Assembly (NCBI RefSeq): GCF_009828925.2
Contig: NZ_WUTY02000002.1
Coordinates: forward strand, 1-64,000
Direction of reading: 5' to 3'
Length of the DNA: 64,000 nucleotides
Source: Methylicorpusculum oleiharenae
Lineage (GTDB): Bacteria; Pseudomonadota; Gammaproteobacteria; Methylococcales; Methylomonadaceae
Shown: positions 26,089 to 35,029 of the stretch, in pieces
Layout: each line of letters begins with the position of its first letter
Position numbering within the stretch: position 1 is the stretch's first letter
Program-made: the position numbers and the translations under genes
Notes under the pieces: generated by a model
The model's database searches: none
The model's input: only the letters and a program-made list of their open reading frames with translations
What the model was told of the DNA's origin: nothing

Positions 26089-26990
26089 CTGAAAATCCTC
26101 TCAAATATTATTTTACAAAACTCCTCTGCCTCTATTCGGGCTGGTGTGTTTTCGTGCATTTCGAATAATGATCGTGGATTAGCGTATGTTGACGAACTAT
26201 TAGCATACGTTTGAAGATATCGCATAGGTGGCTGAATAAGTTTATCTCCTAACACACTATTTTGTGACACTTGTTCTAGTGTTCGACGTTGTGCTGCCGA
26301 TTGAGGGTCAAATTTAGTTGCTAAAATACCTACTAGCATTAATTTTTCAGCTTCCCTTGTTTGATTTTCTGCTTGCCACAATTGAGCCATATCTGCCATA
26401 CCCGCAATGGAATCCTCTTGCATTTCAGTAGGTATTAATAAGTGGGTTGCTGCGCGTGCAGCTGAGGCGGTTAATGCTGACGTTTGAGGAGGAGTGTCAA
26501 TAATTACCAAATCGAATTCTTCTTGATAATATTCTATTGATAACATTGTGCGCATGTGATCAACCACTGCCTCTTGAACGCTCTTTCTTTCAACTTGTTC
26601 AAGAAAGTTTGTTAACTCTTTTTTGTGGGATGGTATGAAGTGTAAATTAGGGATATTAGTTGGATATGGCTCAACATATCCTAGTCTAAAAAATTGGGCT
26701 ATAGACCAATATCCAGGTGGTGAATACGGTAACTCATCCCAAAGGGGATCCTTTGGATCAAAGTTTGGATGTAAAGGAGGGTCCATTCCATCATTTGTCA
26801 TTTCTAGAAATCTTGCAGAAAAATTACATTGTGGATCGATATCTATGCCTAAAACCCGCACACCTTCCCTAACTGAATATTCAGTTAATAATTTAGAAAG
26901 GGTTGTTTTGGCTACTCCACCTTTATGATTGCTAATAGTAAGAACCTTTAAGTTTGAGTATGTCGGTATTATTGTTTGCTCTCTGGACAT
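26085..26990 (-). CDS. parA: ParA-family partition ATPase
   Basis: The 301-residue protein has the deviant Walker A TISNHKGGVAKTTLSKLL near residue 17-35. VLGIDIDPQCNFSARFL (Walker A') follows, then FDLVIIDTPPQTSALT (Walker B) and HLLIPTEMQEDSIAGM. This is the ParA/MinD family used in plasmid segregation. It has no N-terminal HTH, so it is a type Ib-like or stand-alone ParA; regulation by ParB at the upstream palindrome (27027-27042) is plausible. It is the first gene of the par operon; an ATGA-type overlap links it to parB. Confidence 0.93.
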   Translation of the reverse strand: MSREQTIIPTYSNLKVLTISNHKGGVAKTTLSKLLTEYSVREGVRVLGIDIDPQCNFSARFLEMTNDGMDPPLHPNFDPKDPLWDELPYSPPGYWSIAQFFRLGYVEPYPTNIPNLHFIPSHKKELTNFLEQVERKSVQEAVVDHMRTMLSIEYYQEEFDLVIIDTPPQTSALTASAARAATHLLIPTEMQEDSIAGMADMAQLWQAENQTREAEKLMLVGILATKFDPQSAAQRRTLEQVSQNSVLGDKLIQPPMRYLQTYANSSSTYANPRSLFEMHENTPARIEAEEFCKIIFERIFR

Positions 26991-27026
26991 TATGATTTCT
27001 CCAGCATCATATACATTTTTAAAAAA

Positions 27027-27042
27027 CGTCCGGTACCGGACG
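27027..27042. repeat. Candidate parS/operator palindrome upstream of parA
   Basis: CGTCCGGTACCGGACG is a perfect 16-bp palindrome 37 bp upstream of the parA start. A GC-rich palindrome in AT-rich DNA beside parAB, with a second copy at 31115-31128 on the far side of the replication region, suggests a ParB binding site. Confidence 0.65.
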
Positions 27043-28149
27043 GTATATATTCTTAGTCATACCTGCCTCTTGATAGTACCATAATAAGCAATATTTTGTG
27101 CTTCGCTAATTAAAATTTTTTCCAAATTTGGGCGTTTAACATTTTTTAAATAAGTGTTATAAAAAGTCGGCAACGCTGAATAGCATTGGATAATTTCATG
27201 CTCGTATGAAATCATGAGCAAGCACAACACTGTTATCCTCCTTCATGGACTCAAATTCCACTTGGAAGCCAAGAGAAAAAACCTGAATCACCTGCTCTAG
27301 TTCCAAATTGTGCCAGCCGCTTTGTTTAGCACAAACTTTTGTGTGATGAACCCGGAACGGTTAAAAATGGTTAAACCATAATGTGGTAGGAAGAAATGGC
27401 CTGGCAGAATAATACTGGTAGCAAGCCGACCAATAAGCTTCGTTGGGTTACGTAACATTCCTTCTCGATACTTACAGCAAACAGCTAAGGCCCTCAATTA
27501 CGTGTTCAAGGACGGAGGCTTTCTACAAAAACAAGTCGTTGAGTCATCTGCAAACCTGCATCCTTCCCTATTTGCAAAATTTATTTGATAAAAGCTTTTA
27601 ATGATAAAAGTTCAAAAGGTCGAGTTTAGCTTTATACAAGACGCACTGTATTAACCAAGCCCATGTCAGCTACTTTGAAGCAAAAGTAAGGATTTAACCG
27701 CCAACACACCCTTGCTCATCAAGACGATGAACAAGACAACCGGTAGACTGTTCGGACCGACACGTTTGATTTTCCGTGAGCTGTTGACAAATTCAGCTAA
27801 CGAGTAAATTGTTTTAGAACCGGCGAATTTATGTGTCGGTTGCAAACATATAGCGAATAATCAGTGGCGTATGTAGGCAGTTTTATTGGCATCTGTGCAG
27901 ATTAAATTTTTGCTACTGCGATTGAAAAATAATTGACTAAGTAAATCAAACCAGATTTCGACCTAAAAAAGATTTAAAGTGCGATCTGATATGATTACTT
28001 CAATTATTTAATAACGTTGACAAATAAGATTGAAGGTCATAGTAATTGTTATGGTTATATGTTGTTGTTTATAAATACAACAAACAACATTATGTTGTTG
28101 TGTACTTTAATATGCTTAACCTTTTGAATAAGAAGTAAAAAATTAAAAA
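27043..28149. other. Non-coding flank of the replication origin
   Basis: About 1.1 kb without a supported gene. It includes a short dyad around 27194-27215 (TTTCAT...ATGAAA). A TGTTG/CAACA-rich cluster at 28060-28105 (GTTGTTGTTTATAAATACAA, ACAACATTATGTTGT) could be additional binding sites or an AT-rich melting region next to the iterons. No consensus DnaA box was seen here. Confidence 0.5.
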
Positions 28150-28365
28150 AGGTCACCAAAATTGTTACTATAAGTCACAGATTTTGTTAACTATCACCCT
28201 TAAATTGGATTATTAAGTCACTACATCTGGTAATTTAAGTCACATCATTTGTTACTAAAGGTCTCTTTTTTTGTTAAAAAAATTGTATTAGGTTACTTTT
28301 TTTGTTGCTAATAAGTCACCAGATTTGGTGATAGCTTTTGTTAGGTCATATTATTTGTTCTAGAG
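28150..28365 (+). repeat. Iteron array, 22-bp spacing (replication origin)
   Basis: Degenerate direct repeats of the form AAGTCAC-N4-6-TTTGTTA begin near 28150, 28172, 28192, 28214, 28236 and 28258, i.e. almost exactly every 22 bp (two helical turns). Further copies lie near 28290, 28313 and 28343 with looser spacing. Evenly phased iterons upstream of a Rep_3-type initiator gene mark the plasmid origin. The same motif recurs in the array at 28926-29742. Confidence 0.85.
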
Positions 28366-28925
28366 CTTAAGGCTTACAGGTCAACGGTAAACCGATTATG
28401 GTCTAATTCACATTCAACTCGATGATAAACACAGGTAGGGATTAACAAAGTCAATGGGATGCGGGTAGAGATACACCTCAGTCAGTAACAACACAGGAAA
28501 CATAGCCAGCACGGTTACCGCAAGAACTCAGCAATTGCTTGACCTGCTCTACATCATTTTAGTAATCCAGCTAAATCGGGCTCCATCGTTAAAGAACAAA
28601 GAAAAGCCCTGAACAGAAGCATATAGCACACCCCTATCAACCTGAACCCAAGCAAAGCCAGCGGATGGAATTTGTAATTTGCGTTTCCATTAACATAAAT
28701 TTTGAGTGGACAACTCCTGCAGGCGACAATTTCTGACTTAAGATAATTCTGTGTTTTGTATTGAATTTTCTCAAAGTAGTTAACGTTCGGAAAACCAGAC
28801 CTAAAGGTACGGGATAAAATTACTCATAGAATTAAGCGTTTATCTTAATGAGTTGATTATAAAGTCATGTGACTTTGGTTCTTTGAAATTATCGCAATAT
28901 GATCAATCAAATTCAGAACAAAAAA

Positions 28926-29742
28926 AGGTCACCTTATTTGGTGATTTTATATTCACCATAAATTTCGATGAGTAAATTTGGTTATGAGCAAAAACATGAA
29001 TAGGCGTTGTTACCATATTTTGTGACCTTGCTATAAGTGCCTTAACAAATCTTGTGACTTATGCTTTCTGAGAATAGCGCAAGATGACCTATCAAATTCA
29101 GAATATAACAAAGGTCACCTTATTTGGTGATTTGATATTGACCATAATTTTTTGACGAGTAACATCGATTTGAGTAGAAACATGGACTGGCGCCGTCAAC
29201 AAATTTTGTGACTTAACCTGAAGATCCTTAACAAATCTTGTGACTTATGATTTAGGAGATTAATTCAAGATGACCTATTCAATTCAGAAAATACAAAGGT
29301 CACCTTTTTTGGTAATTAAATATTCATCATAAATTTCGACGAGTAAATTCATTTTGAGCAGAAACATGAGTAGCAGTCATTAACAAATTTTGTGACTTAT
29401 GCTTTTGGAGATTAATGCAAGATGATCTATTCAATTCAGAGCAAAACAAAAGTCACCTTATTTGGTAATTTGATATTGACCATAATTTCCGACGAGTAAA
29501 TTTGTTTTGAGCAGAAACATGAATTGGGTCTGTTAACAAATTTTGTGACTTAACTAGAAGAGTCTTAACAAATCTTGTGACTTATGATTAAGGTGAAAGG
29601 CGCTAGATGACACGTTTAATTCAGAAGAAAAAAAGGTCACTTTATTTGTTAATTTAATATTTTTTATAAAGTTTGACTAATTTAGAAAATTTTAAGATTA
29701 TCATAAGACACCTAAAAAAATGTTTAGATTGTGACCTAACAG
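28926..29742 (+). repeat. Higher-order repeats of about 185 bp with direct and inverted iterons
   Basis: AGGTCACCTTATTTGGT-like boxes recur at 28926, 29112, 29297, 29450 and 29634, giving spacings of 186, 185, 153 and 184 bp. Each unit also holds inverted iterons (TTAACAAATTTTGTGACTTA), usually two and one in the short unit. The non-iteron part (GACGAGTAAATT, GAGCAGAAACATGA) is conserved between units as well. A half-iteron TTGTGACCTAAC lies just before the initiator start at 29743. This is likely an incompatibility/copy-control array and rep operator. The stretch between the two arrays (28366-28925) holds no gene. Confidence 0.8.
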
Positions 29743-31044
29743 ATGAATAATACATTCCCATTAACATTAGATTCTTTTGGCAACAAAGAATCCAACGATC
29801 ATTTCAACAAGGCTGTTGGCACAATCCATATTAAAGTCCAATCCGGAAGTTTGGGGCTTGTCCAAAGGAAATTAATCAATGCATTCCATTTCATAGCTAA
29901 GGACGATCCTAGTCGAGAAACTCATTACATCAAACGTCAAGACCTGTTTGCTATGATTGGATATCATTCAAATAATATTATTGACTTTAAGGAAAGCGCT
30001 AGAAAGCTTACTAATATCAATGTTGAATGGGATTATCTGCGGGAGGATACGGAACGAGTATGGGGTGTAAGTAATATCATCTCGGAAATAGAATTTGTGA
30101 CCAACGGTATTGTTGCATTTAGTTTCCCAAGACGCATCCGTGAATTCATGGCAACCCAAGAACACCGTGGGCTTGTCAATATGCAGATTCAAAAAAAGTT
30201 CACGATGAGTTATGCCTTATCGCTGTATGAAAATACGACAATTTACCGTGTCGCGGGGAGCACCCCAAAATTTAGCGTAAGAGAGTTGAAAACTCTTCTT
30301 GTGGTTGATGATGAAGAAAATACGACTTATAAGTTGTTCAAGCACTTCAATAACAAAATTATTGCTCCAGCTGTAAAAGAAATTAATGAAGTATCTGACA
30401 TTATGATAGAGGCCATATTTTACAAAAACGGAAGAAATGTTGAACAGATCAGTTTTAATGTGGCCGTGAAGCCGCAGTCATTCCTTGATTTTGATGAAAC
30501 GCCAAGTATATCTTCTTTGCACGAACGCTTAGTTTCGTTTGGCTGCAATCCAAAAGTTGCGTTAGATATAATAGATAAGCATGATAGCGAATACATTCTT
30601 GGGAACCTTGACTATGTGGAAAATCAGATCTTATCGCCAAGCGGAAAAGAAATTAGGAATCCCATGGGGTTTTTCATGGACGCATTGGCTAAAGATTACC
30701 GTACGAAAGAGCCAGAAATTGTAAGGAAAGCTAGGGAAAAAAGAGAGATTGAGTCTAAGAAAAAAATTGAGGAAGAAAAGCGTATATTCGAAAAAAATAA
30801 CAGACTAGCCGAAGAAAACAGGTTAAAGATTGAAACAGCGAAATGCCGATTTAATGCTTTGCCTGAAGATGAAAAGGTCTATTTACAAGAGTCGTTTTTA
30901 GTTGAGACCATGGAATCAAATGCTATTGTTGCCAAAAAGTTTAAAGAGAGCGGCCTTAAGTCGACTATGGTGTCGGCTGTATTTTACTCGTTTTTGAGCA
31001 ATTTATGGCTTGAAAAGGAACAGATTGAACGGTCTAAGTTTTGA
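29743..31044 (+). CDS. Rep_3-family plasmid replication initiator
   Basis: The 433-residue protein is preceded by iteron arrays and shows the winged-helix layout of Rep_3/RepB-type initiators in the first 250 residues: GLVQRKLINAFHFIAKD, YIKRQDLFAMIGYHSN, FSFPRRIREFMAT, and FTMSYALSLYENTTIYRV leading to FSVRELKTLL. It binds iterons and opens the origin, and dimers handcuff origins to limit copy number. The C-terminal 180 residues add a coiled-coil extension (KAREKREIESKKKIEEEKRI) not usual in short RepB proteins. The half-iteron overlapping the start suggests autorepression. Confidence 0.85.
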   Translation: MNNTFPLTLDSFGNKESNDHFNKAVGTIHIKVQSGSLGLVQRKLINAFHFIAKDDPSRETHYIKRQDLFAMIGYHSNNIIDFKESARKLTNINVEWDYLREDTERVWGVSNIISEIEFVTNGIVAFSFPRRIREFMATQEHRGLVNMQIQKKFTMSYALSLYENTTIYRVAGSTPKFSVRELKTLLVVDDEENTTYKLFKHFNNKIIAPAVKEINEVSDIMIEAIFYKNGRNVEQISFNVAVKPQSFLDFDETPSISSLHERLVSFGCNPKVALDIIDKHDSEYILGNLDYVENQILSPSGKEIRNPMGFFMDALAKDYRTKEPEIVRKAREKREIESKKKIEEEKRIFEKNNRLAEENRLKIETAKCRFNALPEDEKVYLQESFLVETMESNAIVAKKFKESGLKSTMVSAVFYSFLSNLWLEKEQIERSKF

Positions 31045-31114
31045 AACTGTTGTTTATTAAAAAACTGTGTGAAGTAGTACTACTAAGTAGTAGGTATAAC
31101 TAAGAATATATACT

Positions 31115-31128
31115 GTCCGGTACCGGAC
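31115..31128. repeat. Second parS-like palindrome, downstream of rep
   Basis: GTCCGGTACCGGAC repeats the 14-bp core of the palindrome upstream of parA. The two sites flank the origin and initiator gene, 4.1 kb apart. It lies 71 bp after the rep stop. Confidence 0.6.
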
Positions 31129-31252
31129 GTTTTAATTGTAGCTACATTTCTATAATCAAAGGTTTTGATTGAAAAATCTGTTTCGTACAGCAGATTCATA
31201 CAAAATAACCTGAAAAAATCCACTAAATTTCCTGACTTTATCGTTAGATGAG

Positions 31253-31585
31253 TTGGACCCGCCAAACCGAAATGTAATATCAATTACGCCATATCTGGAA
31301 AGCGGCGATGAACTTATGAAATTTAATCCTAATACAAAACAACTTTTTACAAATGAAGGCGATTTGATAAAAAGGCTTCACTGCCCACATGGGGTTAATT
31401 GGAAAGACTTATATCACTCTGACGCCATCAAAAAGTATTGTCACTTCTGCGGAAAAAATATCATTGATACTCAAAATCTCGACGATGATGCAGTTATTGC
31501 TATTGTCATACAGGATGAAGGAGTTTGTTTGAAACTGGATCTCAATGACCCAGCTATACGGATAATAAACCACAATGTTTTCTGA
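31253..31585 (+). CDS. Small zinc-ribbon-like protein, unknown
   Basis: A frame of up to 110 codons contains LHCPHGVNWKDLYHSDAIKKYCHFCGKNI. The CxxH...CxxC arrangement suggests a zinc site near the middle. The start is uncertain: TTG at 31253 or ATG at 31316 (MKFNPNTKQLFTNEGD). Its end overlaps the next gene by 11 bp, so the two form a unit just downstream of the rep gene. No homologue is recalled and no function is assigned. Confidence 0.55.
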   Translation: MDPPNRNVISITPYLESGDELMKFNPNTKQLFTNEGDLIKRLHCPHGVNWKDLYHSDAIKKYCHFCGKNIIDTQNLDDDAVIAIVIQDEGVCLKLDLNDPAIRIINHNVF

Positions 31586-32042
31586 TCAGAAAGAAGCAAA
31601 TAGTCTTAGGGGCATTAAGACTGCTCGAGATGAAAAATCAATAAATGAAGCTGCGCAGAATGGATTTTTTCCCTTGCTTAAGAGGGTAGAGAAATCTGAA
31701 AGCATTAAATCAAAATACGCCGTATTGCAAAATAAGAAAACTGGAGAAATCGAGGTAATAGGCGATTTTCGTGGTGATTTCGGTGGCAGAGACTACGATA
31801 TGGTTATAGATTTTACCTTTTACTACCCGCATAATTTTCCATCACCCTTTGCAGCCTATTTGATACCACGAGACATCAAGGTCGGTGAGAGAGTATGTAT
31901 TGAGGATCTCATCGAAGATTTTATTGGTGTTCGATGGAACCAAGGTGACACTTATCGTTTGGAATCGTGCGAGGCGATCTGGAACGGAAAAGACTTTGAT
32001 ATTCAATATGACGCTAACCAGTGTGCTGACTTTATCGGGTAA
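31575..32042 (+). CDS. Unknown protein paired with the zinc-ribbon gene
   Basis: The 155-residue soluble protein (KTARDEKSINEAAQNGFFPL, then GEIEVIGDFRGDFG, YDMVIDFTFYYPHNFPSPFA) has an acidic, aromatic-rich middle and no signal peptide. I do not recognise the family. The start overlaps the end of the upstream zinc-ribbon gene, so expression is coupled. Position next to the initiator and a parS-like site suggests a plasmid-maintenance or immunity role, but nothing in the sequence proves it. Confidence 0.6.
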   Translation: MFSDQKEANSLRGIKTARDEKSINEAAQNGFFPLLKRVEKSESIKSKYAVLQNKKTGEIEVIGDFRGDFGGRDYDMVIDFTFYYPHNFPSPFAAYLIPRDIKVGERVCIEDLIEDFIGVRWNQGDTYRLESCEAIWNGKDFDIQYDANQCADFIG

Positions 32043-32244
32043 CAAGGGGGATAACATTTAAGTCAACTCGGATGCTCCGGCTGCGGCCCCGTGCCATTCT
32101 GAAATGCAACTGCCATAGATTCTTATCATTTCTACTCAAAACCCGGATTTGGAATTTTTAGCATTGACTGCATAAGCTTCCTCAAAAGCAGCACATAATT
32201 TAGGGGGACCTTAAGGATTGCTTCGTAAATGAGTAACATCCTAA

Positions 32245-32400
32245 TCAGGTATGCTTTAATAGAAGGGGGTTTGAAGTCCAGTTCGCCAGCAAGTCCGCCT
32301 CGCTCGGATTTTTGATGACATTCGCGTCGCCCCAGCTTCGCTGGTCCAGTTCGTGGATCACGGCAGCTTCAAATTCGGATTCTTTGGAAAAGGTGTTCAT
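32245..32400 (-). pseudogene. hsdR N-terminal remnant (type I restriction)
   Basis: From the ATG at 32398-32400 the minus strand reads MNTFSKESEFEAAVIHEL, then VIKNPSEADLLANWTSNP, and stops after about 51 codons. This is the start of type I restriction subunit HsdR (FE.avI..L...gW....I.NPteadLl.NWa). The motor and nuclease domains are gone. It overlaps the stop of the YhcG gene (ATGA), so both belonged to one restriction operon. No hsdM or hsdS is present in the window. Confidence 0.75.
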
Positions 32401-33449
32401 GATTTTGCTATGTATTTCTGCTCTGCCAAGCGTTCTCTGATTTCAATCAAGGCGGTGTGGAGCTTGTTCTCCAAAACCGCCTTGGATGGCAGTTCCGTCC
32501 AATACTCCGCCACCATGATGTTGTCTTTTTGCAGGTTCATCAGCTCCACCTGCTCGGTGCCTGCTTGGGCGCACAGAATCAGGCCAATGGGCGCTGCTTC
32601 ATCGGGCTGGCGTTCATACTTGTCCAGCCAGTTGAGGTAAAGCTCCATCTGCCCTTTGTGAGCCGCCTTGAAACGGTCAATCTTGAGCTCAACGGCCACC
32701 AGCCGTTTGAGGCGGCGGTGATAAAACAGCAGGTCGAGATAAAAGTCTTCGCCATCGATAATCATGCGCTTTTGGCGTTCTACAAAGGCGAAGCCCTTGC
32801 CCAATTCCAGGATAAATTGCTCCAGCTCGCGAATCAGCGCCTGCTCCAGATCGTTCTCCAGGTAGCCCTGCGGCAGGCCGAGAAAATCGAAAAAGTAAGG
32901 GTCTTTGAACGAGCCCGCAAGCGCATGGGTAACGTCGGTGGCTGTGGCCAGGGCCAGCTTGCTATCCGCAATGTGCGCGCGCTCAAAGGCTTTGCGCTCG
33001 ATTTGCCGGATCAGTTCTCGCTTGCTCCACACATGGTCGATGGCTTGGCGGGCATAAAAATGGCGGGCTGCATCGTCTGGCAGCATGAGCAGAACAGTGA
33101 AATGCGTCCAACTCAATTGTGACACCAGCGGTGTCACAATTCCGATGTCGGGGAACATCTCCGCGAATTGCATCATGCGGCGCAGGTTTCTGGCCTCGAA
33201 GCTCTTGCCGTACTGCGCCACGAGCTCTCCGGCGAGCGACGGTATTACCTGCTTGCCATAGGCCGCCCGCTCGCCCCGCAACACGTCGGTATTGATGCGT
33301 TGGCCCACCTGCCAGTAGGTCAGGGTCAGGGCGCTATTGACCGCAGCAACGGCTTGCGACTTCCCACGGCCGATGATCTCCCGCAAATCGGTCAACAGCA
33401 AGGCGCTGGGCATGGAAGGGGCAGTCGAGGGTGTCGGGTCGTTATTCAT
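32397..33449 (-). CDS. YhcG-family PD-(D/E)XK nuclease (DUF1016)
   Basis: The 350-residue protein has the DUF1016 N-terminal domain (REIIGRGKSQAVAAVNSAL, TYWQVGQRI, FEARNLRRMMQFAEMFPD, LSWTHFTVLL). The C-terminal nuclease domain follows with PYFFDFLGLPQGYLENDLE, then FYLDLLFYHRRLKRLVAVEL-K, where the Asp and ELK form the PD-(D/E)XK core. YhcG genes often lie inside type I restriction-modification operons, and here the next gene is a cut-down hsdR. Its codon usage and higher GC differ from the AT-rich rep region to the left, suggesting a separate arrival. Confidence 0.92.
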   Translation of the reverse strand: MNNDPTPSTAPSMPSALLLTDLREIIGRGKSQAVAAVNSALTLTYWQVGQRINTDVLRGERAAYGKQVIPSLAGELVAQYGKSFEARNLRRMMQFAEMFPDIGIVTPLVSQLSWTHFTVLLMLPDDAARHFYARQAIDHVWSKRELIRQIERKAFERAHIADSKLALATATDVTHALAGSFKDPYFFDFLGLPQGYLENDLEQALIRELEQFILELGKGFAFVERQKRMIIDGEDFYLDLLFYHRRLKRLVAVELKIDRFKAAHKGQMELYLNWLDKYERQPDEAAPIGLILCAQAGTEQVELMNLQKDNIMVAEYWTELPSKAVLENKLHTALIEIRERLAEQKYIAKS

Positions 33450-33471
33450 GGGGGGGTCAAATTGTTAGTTG

Positions 33472-33628
33472 TTAATAGTTTTTCTTGGAGGATTTGATGA
33501 TTTCGGTGGTTTCGTGTTGGAGGCTTTGAAACTGGCTTTGATTGAGATAATCAGTTTCTTTGAGCCGCTCTAGCCAATAGAACGTCTCGTTCGTCTCTTT
33601 CTGAGCAATTCCGAGTTTATGTAAAGTC
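33472..33628 (-). pseudogene. Four-helix-bundle protein (23S rRNA IVS-type), 5'-truncated
   Basis: The minus strand encodes HKLGIAQKETNETFYWLERL, then KETDYLNQSQFQSL and TTEIIKSSKKNY before a stop at 33472-33474. This is the C-terminal half of the four-helix-bundle proteins linked to 23S rRNA intervening sequences. The N-terminal half is missing, and the break coincides with the left end of a MITE-like element at 33629. The call is by pattern recognition. Confidence 0.65.
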
Positions 33629-34002
33629 AGGGGTTGTAAGCCCTAACCCCGGAAATTTTGGAAAACTCAGTATAACAATAGCTTGCGTTACAGAATGAAC
33701 AAAATTGGTGCGTTAAGTTGATTGCGTAAACGTTCGTTTATGCAATAAATCTGATCTTGTCCATAAATCAAGGGTTTGAGTGTTGCATAAACATATTGCT
33801 TTATTGCATCAATTGGCAACAGATTAATGCAATTATGCCAATTAAGTTTTAATTAGTGTTATTTGCCTTCTCAGGCGGCTACGCAAAGGGTGATATGGTG
33901 GTCAAATTCAACGGTTTGTTATCATTTGTTTTATCAGGATACCTGTAAAGCTTTGATTTTACAATACTTAAAAAATTTCTGGGGTTAGGACTTAGAACCC
34001 CT
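33629..34002. mobile_element. MITE-like element with about 31-bp imperfect terminal inverted repeats
   Basis: The left end AGGGGTTGTAAGCCCTAACC and the right end (reverse complement AGGGGTTCTAAGTCCTAACC) match over about 31 bases with three mismatches and both continue CCC-GAAATTTT. The 374-bp interior has no gene but contains a hairpin (ATTGCGTAAACG-TT-CGTTTATGCAAT near 33720-33746). It interrupts the four-helix-bundle gene. No target duplication was identified. Confidence 0.65.
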
Positions 34003-34222
34003 ATATAGCGGATTCAACAGCTCTTTTTAGGTTTTTAGTGGGAATAAACATAAATCTATCGTTACAATTTAGATGTTTTAAATTAATGGTATTTGTTTCT
34101 ACAAACAAATTCATTCAATAAAAACTGCAACAGTCTTGCTCTTTATGAGTAGCCTTAATCCTATTAGAACTGGATGAGGAAACTGCATCATCTGTGGCCC
34201 CCCTTTATTTAATCCCGAAATT

Positions 34223-35023
34223 ATGCCCATTGAAGAATTTGTAAGTTCAGACATGCGATCACTAATCGAAACCCGTTTAGAAACCATTGCCAGAGAGCAT
34301 CAGATTAAAATCCTGTATGCTTGCGAATCCGGCAGTCGGGCTTGGGGCTTCCCATCGCCTGATAGCGATTACGACGTGCGGTTTATTTATGTTCATCCCC
34401 TAGAAGGGTACCTAAAGCTTGACGAAGATCGTGATCTAATCGATCTGCCTATTGAAGATACGTCTGTCGGCCTGCTTGATATGGGCGGTTGGGATATACG
34501 AAAAACATTGCGTTTGCTCATCAAGTCAAACCCCGTTATATGGGAATGGCTGCAATCGCCGATTTGTTATGGGTGCAACCTGGATTTGAGTGAATATCGG
34601 AATATTATTGATCCTTTTTTTTCTCCGATTACGGCATGTCACCATTATTTGTCGATCTGTCGTAATACCATGAGTCAAGCACTCAATGGGTCTACGGCGA
34701 AGGTCAAAAAATATTTTTATATGCTCAGGCCTTTATTATCGGCGTCCTGGATAGAACGTTACCAATCTATTCCACCGATGGAACTGGATCTACTGTTGCC
34801 ACTGCTTGACGATCAACCTGAAATAAAAATTGCCATATTCGGGTTGCAAGAGCGGAAGCTCCTCATCAATGAGCAAGTCCCGATTCCTCGCATAGCCATG
34901 ATCGATGATTACTTGGGAAGTGAACTGGAGCGTCTGCAAGAAGCGGCAAAATTTTTGCCTGTGGCGACTGGCGACAGGGCAAGCTTGGATCGCCTTTTCC
35001 AAAAATGTGTGGGGTTGAAATAG
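34223..35023 (+). CDS. RlaP-like nucleotidyltransferase (first of two)
   Basis: The 266-residue protein has the polymerase-beta-type nucleotidyltransferase motif YACESGSRAWGFPSPDSDYD-VRFIY (GS...D.D) near residues 30-52. It continues with the helical C-terminal part of the RlaP family (PF10127): NPVIWEWLQSPICY, FSPITACHHYLSICRN, KVKKYFYMLRPLL. RlaP proteins occur in RNA-repair gene clusters with RtcB, though their reaction is not settled. The next gene, 6 bp on, is a second RlaP-like protein. No rtcB or rtcA is in the window. Confidence 0.8.
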   Translation: MPIEEFVSSDMRSLIETRLETIAREHQIKILYACESGSRAWGFPSPDSDYDVRFIYVHPLEGYLKLDEDRDLIDLPIEDTSVGLLDMGGWDIRKTLRLLIKSNPVIWEWLQSPICYGCNLDLSEYRNIIDPFFSPITACHHYLSICRNTMSQALNGSTAKVKKYFYMLRPLLSASWIERYQSIPPMELDLLLPLLDDQPEIKIAIFGLQERKLLINEQVPIPRIAMIDDYLGSELERLQEAAKFLPVATGDRASLDRLFQKCVGLK

Positions 35024-35029
35024 AAAACC

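Noticed and set aside
27297-27497. 66-codon minus-strand frame in the origin flank
   Set aside because: It lacks a recognisable domain and lies in a non-coding replication region.
28926-29742. CRISPR array
   Set aside because: The repeats are iteron-like, occur in both orientations, and the spaces between them are themselves conserved. No cas gene is present.
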